Below, in pieces: positions 1-24,945 of a stretch of 64,000 bases of DNA (its first letter is position 1; each line of letters opens with the position of its first letter). The notes beneath the pieces are model-generated. The model was not told the DNA's origin, made no database searches, and was given only the letters and a program-made list of their open reading frames with translations. The translations under genes and the position numbers were made by a program. The stretch is from Sinotaia quadrata (taxonomy: Eukaryota > Mollusca > Gastropoda > Architaenioglossa > Viviparidae), in contig CM054181.1 of assembly GCA_028829895.1 (NCBI GenBank), forward strand, positions 67,323,259 through 67,387,258, in the 5' to 3' direction.

Positions 1-104
1 TATAAATATGAATGGATTATATGTGCATATGTGTGTATATTCATGTAAGTGGGATGTGTTAATGACGATAAACACATTTTCACTATATTAACTAGATAAA
101 TAGA

Positions 105-358
105 TGTCACATCTGTAATTCCTCAACCAGTTTATAATTAATCTGTGGTTACATGTTTATCTGTCCAACATGTCAGATCTATAAATAATAACTCCTAACC
201 TGTTTATAATCTGTACTTACATGTCAGATCTGTAAATAATAATTCCTCGACCTGTTTATATATAATCTATGCTTACATATTTATCTATCCAACATGTCAG
301 ATCTATAATTCCTCAAACATTAATAGTCTATGGTTATACATTTATCCATCCAACATCA
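105..358. repeat. Degenerate tandem repeat, ~65-bp unit, ~4 copies
   Basis: Repeated blocks share ccaacatgtcagatctata and cctgtttataat with indels between copies. Confidence 0.75.
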
Positions 359-1166
359 GGTACTTGTTAGTTTTTAAATGATAAATGACTGTTACTGATT
401 ACTCTCATGACATACTTAACCCTACATTTATATATTAAAACAAAATCCACCTCCTAACATAAAAGCTCACCAGTTTAGTTATAAATATACATATTCTACC
501 AGTAAACTCCATGTATACAAAGACCACCCATAAACAGACTAAGGGACCAATGATAGGATGAAACTTTACACAGGTGAACCTAGGTAGCAATAGATGTGCA
601 TACTGTACTTAAACAAATGCATAGAATTTCTTTACACCAGCTACATTCTGCTCTTTTTTAGCCAAGTAATATCATGTACAGATAAATTGATGGAAACGAA
701 ACTTGCAATTATTTTTTCTAAAAAATCTAGAATGCTGAGCATGGACATGTGTTTTTCCATTACGAAAATTGTTTAGCTAACCTCGAGTAGCTTGAAATTA
801 AGAGTGGTCTTTCAGATTTGAGGGGATTTTTAACTTCATATGCAACAGGAAGTAGTACTAATCAAGATCAGTGCACAGATTGTTTTGGCTTTGCCAACAT
901 CATTGGCAAGAAAGATGGACAATTATGTTAATTTAAATAGATTATGAATACCCCACCCCCTCCTTATTTATCAGAAAAAGGTCTGATTTATGGTTTATTA
1001 TTAATCCTTTCACTGCTGGATCATTAAAACTCCCAGTTGCTGTTGAGCATTTTAGATTTAAAAAAAAAATTACCACCAACACATTTCAAATTATTATATC
1101 TCAGACTTTGCTTCAGACAATATATAAATAGGTACTTAGTGCTGGTTTTTTGTTTTGTTTTTTCAG

Positions 1167-1217
1167 TTACAACAGTCTACAATTACAAATATCTTGCCAG
1201 ATGAAGGAGATGAAGAG
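1167..1217 (+). other. Exon-like segment, unidentified
   Basis: A T-rich tract ending TTTTTTCAG precedes 1167, and GAAGAG|GTGTGC follows. The 51 nt are open in phase 0 and read LQQSTITNILPDEGDEE. It could be an internal exon of a plus-strand gene mostly left of the window, or chance. No family recognised. Confidence 0.25.
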
Positions 1218-1874
1218 GTGTGCATACATATTTTGTAAATGTAGATTTCTGAGCAATAGACCAGGAGCTGGCCAGTATATATGTATTTGTTATTAATTAT
1301 TGCTAATTCATTTAATTACAGCCAGGGCTGTTTAATTTATATATTTGGCATCTTGTAAAGACACTGTCGTCACAGATTGAACAATCAAATGGATTGGACA
1401 AGATTATTCGTTTATGATAATTACTACCTACTTAAAAAATAAATATTGAACTTATGTCAGCAGTCGTTATACAATGTTTCAAAATCTCAGCATGTATCAG
1501 GGGACTTAAGCTATCTTCTAGAATATCACTCTTCTATTCTACATTATCTATTATTCATCTTCCTAAAACGTGGCCAGCCAGAAGGTGTATTTTGGGGATT
1601 AGCTTAAGATTACAGGCAGCCCAGGGTGGTGGAAAATTAACATCTCGCCCTTCTCCCAGCAAATCCTCACACAGGTATCCTATATTAGTGCCTTTAAGAA
1701 AGAAAGAAAGAAACTACTTCATTCCAGTAAACATTCTTCTTGAACACTATGTTGGATTAAAGAGCTATATAAATTTATGTTGAAATGTGAAACGAAAGTA
1801 CTTCATGTCAGGGTCCTTCAGGAGCTAAAGTTACTTGAATCCATTCACATAGTTAGCAGATCAGTCGGCTATGT

Positions 1875-2046
1875 AAAGTGGAGTATGTAATGACATAAAT
1901 CAGTCCATTACTTAAACTGAGCAAATGAACTAATAAATAGTCCATTACCAAAAACTGAGCATATGAACTAATGGCATAAAGAGTCCATTACCTAAAACTG
2001 AGCATATGAACTAATGATGTAAATAGTCCATTACACAAAGTGGAGT
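1875..2046. repeat. Tandem repeat, ~50-bp unit, ~3.5 copies
   Basis: Unit contains agtccattacctaaaactga and gcatatgaactaatg; copies are moderately diverged. Confidence 0.85.
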
Positions 2047-2606
2047 AAAAACAGCGAGAAATTCTAGAGTGATTCACATAAACATAGTATAGGTCAACAA
2101 TGTTAAGGTCTGCAACACTGTGGATGAAAATAAAATTTGTACATTTTTAAAACATATTTTCAGAATTATCATTTATTACTATTATTTTTAATATTCCCTT
2201 GTCTGGGGTATGACACAATTTTAATGTCTAAGTTTGTTTTCAGCAAAAGATTACATTTGTCAATTTGCTTTCACATATTTCTTGACAGGGCTATGACATT
2301 GACTGTGTGCTGAACAACCACGTGGGTCCTCTTAACTGTTTTGTAACCCTGGCAACACAAACTGCAACAGGAATGCTACTAACAGCCAGGCAGATTGCTG
2401 ATTGACTAAGGTTACATGACTTCGAACTAACAGCAAACTGTAAGAAAAAAATATACTAAACAACTCAACAATTTCTGGATATTCTCTAAGCTTCATCATT
2501 TGAATAAATACAATAATATTAGAACATAAGTGAAGCACAGTCAATGTCCTATTCTGGCCATGGAGTTAAAACACAGAGTTATGAAAAATTCCTTTTAAAA
2601 AAATAA

Positions 2607-2612
2607 TTTATT
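2607..2612 (-). promoter_or_regulatory. Candidate RNMT polyadenylation signal
   Basis: Reverse-strand AATAAA about 710 bp beyond the RNMT stop. The region is A/T-rich, so chance matches are likely. Confidence 0.25.
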
Positions 2613-3322
2613 AAAAAATTCTGTATTTTTAATTAAGAAACATTTTTTTTTACAAGAAAGAAAAAATTATCATCTCCTCTAAAAGAATCTCAATGTAGTC
2701 AACCTTTTGATGCAGCTAGTAATAATGGACTGTGACTTGGGCAAGGCTCATTTCAATTTGTTGCCCTTAAAGCTGATTGGTTGAGACATTGTCAGCTCCT
2801 ATATTGTCTGCATGTATGTAAAAGTTTAAAGATTGCAATGCTGTGCGTGTGTACTTTTTGTTAGTATACAAATACTTCTCTTGAGAAAATAATCGCCAGG
2901 TATGTATAATGTATAGTGAGGGAATGTATTCTGTATGAAAAAAATAATTTGAGGGTCTGAAGTTTTGACTTTTTTTAAAGATGTGTGGCATATGCATATG
3001 ATTGAGAATGTATGAAACTGGCTAAGAGAGAATTTATGGTAGCTATGATAATAATAATGTGAGCAAATTGTTTATGACAATCAGTTATAGCAAACAAAGT
3101 TTTAAACAGGTCTTACACATAAACTTTTAAAATTCTGTGTAAACATAAAAACCTAAACACTTTCAGTCCACGTTGGAAAGAAATCCAGCTTTGGCATCTC
3201 AAATGTACATCAGGTGACCAGTGAAGTTTAGCTTCTATAATGCAGCAAAACAAGTTCTGCTCATCTACAAGAAACAATAGTACTTTTCAATATTTCTGTA
3301 AAAATACTATTGACTTTCTCCC

Positions 3323-16308
<12,986 letters not shown>

Positions 16309-16320
<12 letters not shown>

Positions 16321-16349
16321 TATTTATGTGCAGATTCTGATAGACAATC
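16309..16349 (-). CDS. RNMT: RNMT exon 2 (5' UTR plus first four codons)
   Basis: A pyrimidine-rich acceptor ending TATAG precedes 16349, and GAG|GTAAAC is the donor at 16309. Coding part is 16320-16309 (Met-Ala-Gln-Glu). An in-frame TAA lies at 16326-16324, two codons before the ATG, so this is the first in-frame start. It joins in phase 0 to exon 15080-14921 only if the acceptor CTAAG|ACAACC is used. No homology supports four residues, so the exon rests on splice signals and frame. Confidence 0.6.
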
Positions 16350-16669
16350 CTATAAAAACAGAATAAGAAAAAAACAACTTCAGCAAATCATCAATATCCT
16401 GGCATTAGCAATACTATAAAAAGCATTTCAAAACTACTAGCAAAATTTAAAATAAAGGTTAACTGTTTTTTATAAATTCACTGCATATTTTTTAGCACTA
16501 ACACTGTAACACTAACAGTCTACTCTAACACTTAACAGTCTTCATAAAAAACAAAAGTAAGCCAATATATCACGGCAAATATTGCCCCAATATGTACCTG
16601 TATTATGTTAGCTTAGCAACGTTATTTCATTATGGATTTTACCTCCGTAGAGGCTACTTTGAATATTAC

Positions 16670-16765
16670 CTTTAGACTTCTTAGCTGCTTTCTTTCTGAA
16701 AGTACTACACGCTCCGCGCGTTGATAGTTTCGGCGAGAGTTGTGGTGAGAGTTAACCAAAGAATT
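16670..16765 (-). other. RNMT: Probable RNMT non-coding first exon
   Basis: A donor AAAG|GTAATA ends at 16670, and an acceptor precedes the ATG exon at 16349, so a 5' UTR exon is likely. Its upstream limit is a guess placed in the CpG-containing segment near 16710-16765. A second possible donor, GGAG|GTAAAA, ends an exon at 16643. Confidence 0.45.
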
Positions 16766-16935
16766 GTCGAATGGGGATTGTCGTATTTTATACGGTTAGA
16801 AATAAAATAAAATAATATTTGTTTATAATTGGTACACCCACAAATATTTTTTCAATATTAACTATATTTTTAATATTTACAATTTTATAAACGTCGTTCA
16901 GAATTTAAAATGGCCGTAACCAAGCTTGACTTCTA
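16680..16935. promoter_or_regulatory. Divergent RNMT/FAM210A promoter region
   Basis: RNMT is transcribed leftward and FAM210A rightward, with only about 200-300 bp between the likely 5' ends. Several CpGs cluster at 16711-16735 (gctccgcgcg and cggcgaga), which stands out in AT-rich sequence. No clear TATA box was seen. AAAATGGCCG at 16907-16916 resembles a YY1 or TISU-type motif. A shared promoter is inferred from layout. Confidence 0.55.
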
Positions 16936-16936
16936 A
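16910..16936 (+). other. Candidate uORF of 8 codons overlapping the FAM210A start
   Basis: ATG at 16910 in the context aaaATGG opens MAVTKLDF, followed by TAA at 16934-16936. The last base of that stop is the first base of the FAM210A ATG (TAATG), an arrangement suited to termination-reinitiation. It matters only if transcription starts upstream of 16910, which cannot be seen here. Confidence 0.45.
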
Positions 16937-17167
16937 TGAAAAAACAGTACAAGAAAAATGTGGAAGTAATCGCACTTAAGACTAAACTAAACCTAAACAA
17001 TACAAGATTAGGTTTAAATCAAAGATATATGTATACAATGGCTGTGTCAATTTCTGGGATAAGAATGAATTTAAGCCACCAGTTGATTAACGCCTGTTGG
17101 CCGTACCAAGTCTTACGTTCCATTGGTGTGCGAAGAGCAGACGAAATGGTGAAATGGTACAAATATT
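16936..17167 (+). CDS. FAM210A: FAM210A exon 1: N-terminal import region
   Basis: Encodes residues 1-77 plus one base; donor ATT|GTAAGT is strong. Many Lys/Arg and few acidic residues are consistent with mitochondrial targeting. The N-terminus is not conserved in the family, so support is splice phase (it joins exon 2 open across the junction) and position at the divergent promoter. Confidence 0.75.
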
Positions 17168-20100
17168 GTAAGTCTCACTAGTCTATATATGGGACTGTTG
17201 AAATGTATAATTATTAAATGGTCTATCAGTGAGTGTGTGATTCGTATAAAACAAAATTTGCTGATTTTCGGTTTTGATAGCGATTACAAATTTACAAACT
17301 AATCATCCAGTTTTATGCAATTCTGACAAAAAAAGAAAGTGTGTATGTGTGGCGGGACTAGATTAGAAGTTGAATATCTAGTTATTTATTGTTATTAGGT
17401 TCTGAGGAGGAATCATAGGACATTCATATATTCTTCTTATGATTAATAAAATAAAAGTTATTTTATAAAGCTCCCTATATTTCTTATGAATTATACATTA
17501 GTAATTTGTTTTGTCTTTTGCTTGCTTTTGAGTAAACTACTCTGGCACATAATTTAAGTTTACATCTTAAAGATTATTTTTTACATAATTTAATTATATA
17601 CTGAATTATAGTAATCTGACCATGAAAACAATTGTTTTCATTTAAATCATTAAATGTGTTTACTAATCTTACTTTTAAAAAACTCTTAGGCCATATTGTA
17701 TTGCTTTTTAAAAAAAAAAGAACGCTGTAAAATCAACACTTGCTATGATTTAATATTAATTACTTATACAGATGAGAATTTTCATATGCCCTGCTTTTCT
17801 ACATAAAATAATCTTTAAGTTTTTGGAAATTCTGAATATACTATATAGTGAATATGATGTAAAGTGGGACTAATAATTTGTACACCTGAATTTGAATCAG
17901 TTAATTGATTTGTGAATCAGAGTTAATTGATTTATATAACTATAAGAAGACATAAAAGCAGTTTAATTTTTATTGTGAAATTAAGTAAATTATATTGCCT
18001 TTGAAAATAATTATTTATATTTCTGGTGAAATTTCAAAGGAACCAAAATCAAATATAATCACATATGATGATATGGTACACTGGTTTTAAATGAAAGTGT
18101 AGAAAGAAAACAGGCTGGATAGTTTGTGCCATGTTGTAGGATTTGTTGAATTATATTTACTAATGCTAAATATATTTCCATTGTAATTTATAACAAAAAT
18201 TATCAAAAAGTCATTGTCACTTAGAGACATATTAGGTTATGATTATGAGTTTATGAAGAAAATCAGCACCTTATTGAAGCCAGTAAAACAAATTTTGATG
18301 TGATAAAACTGATATAAACTGATGTTGTCATCTTTGAAAGACAGCAGATAACATTAATGATAATTCATTTTGTGTACTGTAATTAAGCTACACTATTTTA
18401 ACCATAAGAAAACCACCAATAAGTTTGCATACATACCTGCAAACTAAGAAAAATGCTTCACTCTATTTTGTTTGAATCTCATGATTTAAAATGTGCTTCA
18501 TTTTGCAGCGATAAAGGTTTTTGATAAGTTGTATTAATACTATAGGACCTGTACGATTTATGATAAATCTATTTTTTCTTCATTAAAAGAGATCTGCTTT
18601 CTTTTCCTATAAATATATTAATAGTCACAATACTTACATTTCACTCACACTTAAGCAAGAAATATAATTGACAATATATATTATGTACTTTTGTACATAT
18701 GTAATATACTTTTATTTACTTTCATAATATAATTTAAATTGTATGTTTGTGTGTGACTATTATTTCCTTTAGTTTTCGCTTTTCATATACTTTTCTTGTA
18801 TATTTATATATTTTTAAAATTACTTTTTAATGTATTAATTATATTTTTGTAATCCTTGTATGTATACAGATATTGTTATGTTTTAGTAATAGCTGATTTC
18901 CAGAAAGTAGAAGAAACTATTAAGAAGTTAACCCTTACTACATTTTTTCTGTAAAATACTTGTGTTTGCACATAAATTTCATTTACAGCAAATAGCCATG
19001 AAACTGCTCTCAGTCATAGAAATATAAATTCTGCAACATAGATATGTGTCTTCCTTAAAAAAAAATGGAATTTTGATCTTCACATACATTTTTTTTAAAG
19101 AAAAAGTCAAATTAGCATGTAATATAGCTGTACCCCAACCAGTAAGCAGTTATAAATATGGCCAACTGCAATTTAGTATTAAATGTTAATTGTTATGTGT
19201 TTTCCCAAATACCCTCTGCTGTTGACTGGTGTTTTTGTAGAATTACATGTATTTCACTTACTATTAACCAGAAGACAGAAAAATTATTATTTGAAAAAAT
19301 ATATATACAGATTAAGATTTATGCCAGGAAGTACATTTTGCATAATTAAAATTGCCATTTAATTAATTATCTATTGATAAAATTATACCTCATTGTAAAA
19401 AAATCCTGACATGTCCTGTATTGACAAAGTTTATATAATAGCCCATACATTAATGGTAAATTAAAAAAAAACTTCATTGAACCATTACCAAAGAAGTACA
19501 ATATATGTTTTAGCCTCTTCACTGTTGCAGGTGGCCTTCAGCACATGCGCTACAGCACTACAGCTTTCACATCACAGTTATCTAGCAACTGCCTATGCTT
19601 TCACAAGTCTAGCTACAAAAATTCTCACAGGAATTCCCAGTTTTGGTGTCATGCTAATATTTCTTTCATACCTGAAGTCCTTTCTGTGTCTTTGGTGAGA
19701 TATAGCACTCAAACAAGACCTGACAGAAGTCCACCCAAAGTAAGTCTTGACACCTCTGAGTCTAAAATAAGCCCTGACACCAGGCAGCCTAAGACATTCT
19801 CAACAAACAATCAAGCCAAAGATCAAGAGCCTAATGTTACAGACAAGACTGACACTCCACCAGCTCTAAATAGTGAACAGACGCTCAGTATTTTCCAGCG
19901 TTTTAAGAAAGCATATAAAGAGCATGGCAAGATACTGGTGGCTGTTCATGTGGCAACTTCTATTGTCTGGTTTGGTTCTTTCTACTTTGCTGTGCGAAGG
20001 TATTCAGGTTACTTTGTCTAAGTTTTGTTCCATTATAGGAACTATTTTATAGGTATAGATTTTGTGACTGATGAAATTTTTAAAATCTTTAAATTTTTAA

Positions 20101-21199
20101 ATTTAAGATTCATTTTCTTTTATAACAAGAAAATTTATATTACTTTTCTCTTGACCATTCCAGTTAACAATGTTAATAGTGTTGTCTTTTCAGTTTCAGG
20201 GATATGAAGCCAAAAACCCAAATGCATAGCCCTGTTGGCTGCAGATCAGGTTTTTGACTTATGCCCATGACTTTAATATTATAAATATAACAATATTTAT
20301 ATTTTTCATCAGAAAATACTGATTAAACAAAAAAGTTATAAATAGAAAATACACCTGTGAAATATGAAATTCAAAATGCCTTTTAAAGATCTATATAAAA
20401 ATTTCAACACAAAACCAGAGATTGATGTTTCAGGACACTACATTTTGATTAATAATAGAAGATTAACAATGAAAATTTTATGTCTATTGGTATATGATGA
20501 AATATATCTACATGAATGGTCAGAGATTCTACTGTGCAATATTTGTTGGATTTTACAGATAAAATACGCCACTATGTTGATGAAAAGGAAATGAACATTT
20601 TACCAGAAAATTTTAAATATTTTTTTCATGCACATTTCAATGCAAAAGTTTCATTATATTCTGTCTAGAAATGTTGTTTGTGTTGGACTTAATTCAAAGT
20701 GAGTCTCTCTCTCTCTGTGAGTGAAATCACGATTTGCAATACCCCACTGTGTATTCATTTCTATATGTTATTTGTTTTATTCATTTTATTTAGCAGTATT
20801 TATTATTTTCACCTGATTTATGCTTTCCCTTTCTTTGTTCTATTCAGTGGATTAAACATTGTACCCTTGCTGGAAAATTGGGGATTCAGTGAAAAAGTCA
20901 TTTGTCCATTTCGAGCTGGGGGTCTGGGAGACCTTGCTATGGCATACTTAATGTACAAACTGGCCACACCTGCCCGCTACACTGTTACCTTAGGTGGGAC
21001 AAACCTTGTTATCCGCTACCTCCGTAACATTGGTCGCATGCCACCACGTTCCAAAGAAGATTCTCTGAGAGAATTTTATAAGGAAGGAAAAAGAACTCTG
21101 AAAAAAACTAGTCTTCGCAGTGAGCGTTTGCGAAAGTTACAAGCTGCCCAGGAAAAAAGAAGACAAGAAAAACAGGAACGGTCAAAAATTAATAAATAA
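16936..21199 (+). CDS. FAM210A: FAM210A-like mitochondrial protein (DUF1279), 3 exons
   Basis: Exons 16936-17167, 19531-19999 and 20848-21199 join in frame (phases 1 and 2) to give 350 residues. FAM210A is a mitochondrial inner-membrane protein linked to organelle translation and muscle/bone function in vertebrates. Seen: a basic, acid-poor N-terminus suiting an import signal; a Ser/Thr/Pro-rich linker (about 128-195); RFKKAYKEHGKILVAVHV then SIVWFGSFYF, one membrane span (about 211-229) of the DUF1279 domain (about 200-290); LATPARYTVTLGGTNLVIRYL, diagnostic for FAM210A over FAM210B; and a Lys/Glu-rich helical tail (about 295-350). Translation could also start at the in-frame Met35 (17038, cATGG). 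An in-frame TGA at 16927 precedes the first ATG. Confidence 0.92.
17168..19530 (+). other. FAM210A intron 1
   Basis: 2.4 kb of AT-rich sequence. I see no tandem array, element or additional exon in it, which contrasts with the RNMT and SPIRE introns. Confidence 0.6.
19531..19999 (+). CDS. FAM210A: FAM210A exon 2: linker and first half of DUF1279
   Basis: Acceptor CACTGTTGCAG precedes 19531; donor CGAAG|GTATTC follows 19999. Encodes a Ser/Thr-rich stretch, a Pro/Thr linker and the membrane segment ending FGSFYFAVRR. If exon 1 were not used, an internal ATG at 19545 would still give a Ser-rich, Arg/Lys-containing start. Confidence 0.93.
20848..21199 (+). CDS. FAM210A: FAM210A exon 3: second half of DUF1279 and C-terminal helix
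   Basis: Acceptor TTCTATTCAG precedes 20848. Encodes SGLNIVPLLENWGF, then ATPARYTVTLGGTNLVIRYL, and a basic tail ending SKINK with TAA at 21197-21199. A TC microsatellite lies in the intron about 130 bp upstream. Confidence 0.95.
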
Positions 21200-21265
21200 C
21201 CTCTATCTTTAATTATGTGGTTAGATGATCAATTTTTATTTTTGTAAAAGCTGCTGGTAGTAAAA

Positions 21266-21271
21266 AATAAA
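21266..21271 (+). promoter_or_regulatory. FAM210A polyadenylation signal
   Basis: AATAAA 67 bp after the stop codon, followed by T-rich sequence; the nearest canonical signal downstream of the coding end. Confidence 0.7.
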
Positions 21272-21348
21272 TATTTTTGTTATAAGCCTAAAATAATGTA
21301 TCAGAATATAAATTTAATTGTTGTCTTCTCATAGAATGATGTTATTCT

Positions 21349-21499
21349 CTTCACTCAGTTTGCAAGTCATAAGGTTGGTCAAGTAGGGGACACTTCTGGC
21401 TTCTGCCGCTTTCGCGTAACATAAGGGAAAGAGCACGGATATTTTTTACGTGGGTTTTCAAAGAGAGTAAAGGGATGCAATTAAGCTACCTGAGTGAAG
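21349..21499. mobile_element. Possible small inverted-repeat element
   Basis: cttcactcag (21349-21358) is the exact reverse complement of 21490-21499. The 151-bp segment is more GC-rich than its surroundings. No target duplication was found, so a MITE is only a suggestion. Confidence 0.3.
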
Positions 21500-22339
21500 G
21501 CAATGGCAATTGGAGGCCAAGGAAAATATATTTAGCAAAATAGATATTTGCTCTAGTAAAAAATACCTGAAGATGATTTTTTAAAATAAAATTTTAAAAT
21601 ATATAGGTTTTTTTTTATTACCTGTAAAGTGATTTTGTTTTGCAGAATCTCCATGCCTGAAAAAAATTGTCTGTTTTTTATTTCACAATCTGTCATATTT
21701 CAAGTGTAAAATTCCTTTTGGTGATTGTATATTTAGATGTTGCATTCAGAATGTAATCTTTTTTAAGGTTTTCAATATGTTATATTTAGTTGGAAGTGGA
21801 TATCCAATCAGGCAACAAAGCTTTGTTGAATGATTAGTATTTAATAATTGTGTTAGATAGTTTGATAGATAATCTCTTCATATGACAGATTGTTTTAAAA
21901 TGCAGGGATTTATTACGATACTATTTCTTGTTTGAATTTATTATAGAAATGATTTAGTTTGAATAAAGAAGTCTATGTACTCGAAGGTAGATTGAATTAT
22001 GAAAATGATGTTCTCATATCATAAAGAATTTTCCACTAACTGTATATATTTACTGGAACTATATACTGAATGATAGTCATGCACAGTGCTTGAACATTAC
22101 AAGAAGTACAACAGGATAAGAAAGTAACATCTGTTAATTTCTTTCTCCTGTTCAAATATTAAATAAAAGTTTAATGCTTTATTTTATTTGATGCATCTGA
22201 CTTGTGCATCCGATTTAAGAAAATAAATAGTTTAAAATAATTTTTTGTTGCTATTGCCAAAATTAATCAAATATACGTTTATGTAACAAATAAAAATAAT
22301 ATCCAAGTTCTTGTGATTCAGATGGACATAAATAATAGT

Positions 22340-22590
22340 GGAGTTAAAAAGAAAGAGGAATATCGTGTATACAGAGATAGGATATACAATGAGAAGAGGA
22401 ATGTCATGTAAGCATAGAGATTAAATACACAGTGAGAAGAAAGAGGAATATCGTGTACAGAGATAGGATGGATAGACAATGAGAAGAGGAAAGTCATATG
22501 TACAGTTTGAATACATGAGAGGAAAGAAGAATGTCATGCATATACAGAGGTATTTGTAGAGAGGAAAGGGGAATGTCATATATATACAGT
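22340..22590. repeat. Degenerate ~60-bp tandem repeat
   Basis: Blocks of agaggaatatcgtgtacaga and gatacaatgagaagaggaa; appears to be a diverged relative of the 39-bp array that follows. Confidence 0.7.
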
Positions 22591-22965
22591 AAGGTTGAAT
22601 ATACAATGAGAAGAATGCCTTTAGCCAGAGGCATTAAATATACAATGAGAAGAATGCCTTTAGCTAGAGACATTAAATATACAATGAGAAGAATGCCTTT
22701 AGCCAGAGACATTATTTATATACAATGAGAAGAATGCCTTTAGCCAGAGACATTAAATATACAATGAGAAGAATGCCTTTAGCCAGAGACATTAAATATA
22801 CAATAAGAATGCCTTTAGCCAGAGACATTAAATATACAATGAGAAGAATGCCTTTAGCCAGAGACATTAAATATACAATGAGAAGAATGCCTTTAGCCAG
22901 AGACATTAAATATACAATGAGAAGAATGCCTTCAGTCAGAGACGTTAGATATAGAAGAGAGGTTT
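22591..22965. repeat. 39-bp minisatellite, ~9 copies
   Basis: Unit acaatgagaagaatgccttt then agccagagacattaaatat; copies nearly identical. The 13-codon unit keeps frames open on both strands, giving spurious ORFs. Confidence 0.95.
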
Positions 22966-24799
22966 GAACACAGTGAGAAGAAAACCTTTTATGTCTGGAT
23001 CTGTTTGTGTATATTGCCATGTTTGTGTGAAATTGAAATGCAAAGCTAAGATTGAACAAAGCCCTATTTATGAGCTATCAAATATTGTAAGAAAAAAACT
23101 CTCTTTATAAACCATCAGATATTGCAAGAAGTTTATAAACTATATAATTAATTACAAATAATTAATCACAAATAACTAATTACCAGAAATCAAAGCACCA
23201 GAATGGATCCTTCAAATATTGGTCCAGACGATGGTCTGTTCCATGGCTAATAGTTTTTTAAACATATTATGGTTTTCTTAAAAACAATTTCAGTGTTTTT
23301 TTAAATGTATCATGAGTCACTTGAGAAAAAAAAATACAGCTGAAGAGGAATCTAGGTAATTTGCAGAAATAAATTAAGCTGGTAGTGTTAAGTTTTTAAT
23401 TATATACATTTCATAGTTTAAGTTTTAATGAATATTGAATCACAAACTATTGAAATAGTTTTTAAAAGAACTAAAATTTAAAACAGAAAAAATTGAAATA
23501 ACAGGATTTATAAAAGGAAGAGACTTTTGATGTTATTAATATACAATCCTATTAACCCTTGTAGGATTTTTATCCATTGATGGGTATAACTTGTTGGGTT
23601 GCCATTGTTATCTTGATTATCTAGTACAGCAATGGAGTGTTCTTAGCTACAGCAAATGATTTTTAAAAATAACTTCACATCTATAAGTTGTTGACTATCT
23701 TGAACTTCACCAGGATGTTGATAGAATTGAAAAAGAAAATATGACCTAGATTTCTCTATGGTTTTAAATGCACTGTTTTTATAAAGTAGTATTCAATAAT
23801 AGATATAAATGCTAACAGCACAGTATATATTCCTCAGCTATGGACAAATATTGTACTAGCAAACACATATATTTACATGAAAACTTACAAAGTCTAATTA
23901 TGGATTGACACATCTACAGGGGAAAATGTGAGGTCTTTGGACAGATTATACTTAATGTCATTGCAGTCCAAAAAAGGCATTGTGAAAGTTAGACCAACAT
24001 CAGTTTAGAAAGCCAAGGGCACATTTTGAGCATGTTGGCTCAAAATCACCATTGTCATTAAATAACAAACCAACACTAGAACAAAATAAATGAATTTCAA
24101 ATTAAAATAATTTGAAGTAAATAAAATAACTGGAAAGCATTTTCGAATATTTAGTGGCACAATAAATAAACGCTGAAAGCACAGTTATATCTTTCCTCTG
24201 TGGATAAATAGTGTACTAGCATGGGTATCATGACATGAAAACTTAGTTTGCTAGGATAGTGACCCCTCTACATCAGATAAATTATAGGCAAATATACTGT
24301 TTTAATCTAAGAGGATAAATGGTCAAATACACTTTATAGTAATTTCAAAAAGATATCCATATTGTACCTGCAACGTGTTGTTTTTCTCTAGTGTTGGTCT
24401 GTTTATTTATTGACAGTAGAAATTTTGAGTGCTTGCACACTTGAGTGCCTGTACACAAGTGCCTGACATCTTTAAAGTGGTTGCTAATTTAATTCTCACA
24501 GTATTTATTCCAATGTAGAGCTCTGATAACTCTCTCTCAGATCAAAATGGTACCATTCAGTTTGCTCCCAAAACACAGCTTTAATGTAGTGGTCACCTTC
24601 ATAAACAGACTCTTTAATTAAAGATATATTTGTTCTAATGATGCCCAGCTAGTAAGTGACATATATTATACTATATGTACTAGTGTTTCAGTGTATAAAA
24701 ATGGCACTCACCATTCATAAGCAGACCATTTAAAGATATATTTATTCTAATGATGTCTGTGCTAGTAAGTGACATATATTGTGCTAGTAGTGTTTAGAT

Positions 24800-24945
24800 C
24801 AGGTCGCCCGCAGGCCTTTTTCTAAGTCTTCACATTATTAATAATGTATAAAGGCAAACTAGAAGAGTGTATCAAACTGGTAGCCCTTCGTGTGACTCAG
24901 TATCCATGAAGTAGCTCTCAGTATCGAAAAGGTTGGTGACCCCTG
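24800..24945. mobile_element. 146-bp hAT-type MITE with 8-bp target duplication
   Basis: Flanked by GTTTAGAT at 24792-24799 and 24946-24953, a perfect 8-bp duplication typical of hAT elements. Ends are CAGGTCGCCC on the left and, on the opposite strand, CAGGGGTCACCAACC on the right, imperfect terminal inverted repeats with the hAT CAGxG start. No coding capacity. Confidence 0.85.

Larger units (their letters stand above)
1..3322. other. Left flank: no assured gene, tandem repeats and RNMT 3' UTR
   Basis: Apart from the exon-like segment at 1167, I see only degenerate tandem repeats (105-358, 1875-2046), a 13-bp inverted repeat (2295/2536) and AT-rich sequence. The right part probably includes the RNMT 3' UTR. 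Confidence 0.5.
21272..24799. other. Intergenic region downstream of FAM210A
   Basis: Contains the 39-bp array and two diverged local duplications (about 23795-23930 with 24145-24260; 24600-24665 with 24700-24785). I see no gene. Confidence 0.6.

Noticed and set aside
1454..1783. 109-codon plus-strand frame
   Set aside because: No recognisable domain, no splice context; composition like surrounding intergenic sequence.
22494..23059. Overlapping repeat ORFs on both strands (MSLAKGILLIVYL-like and MRRMPLARDI-like)
   Set aside because: Both strands of the 39-bp minisatellite stay open because 39 is divisible by three; hydrophobic repeats are an artefact.
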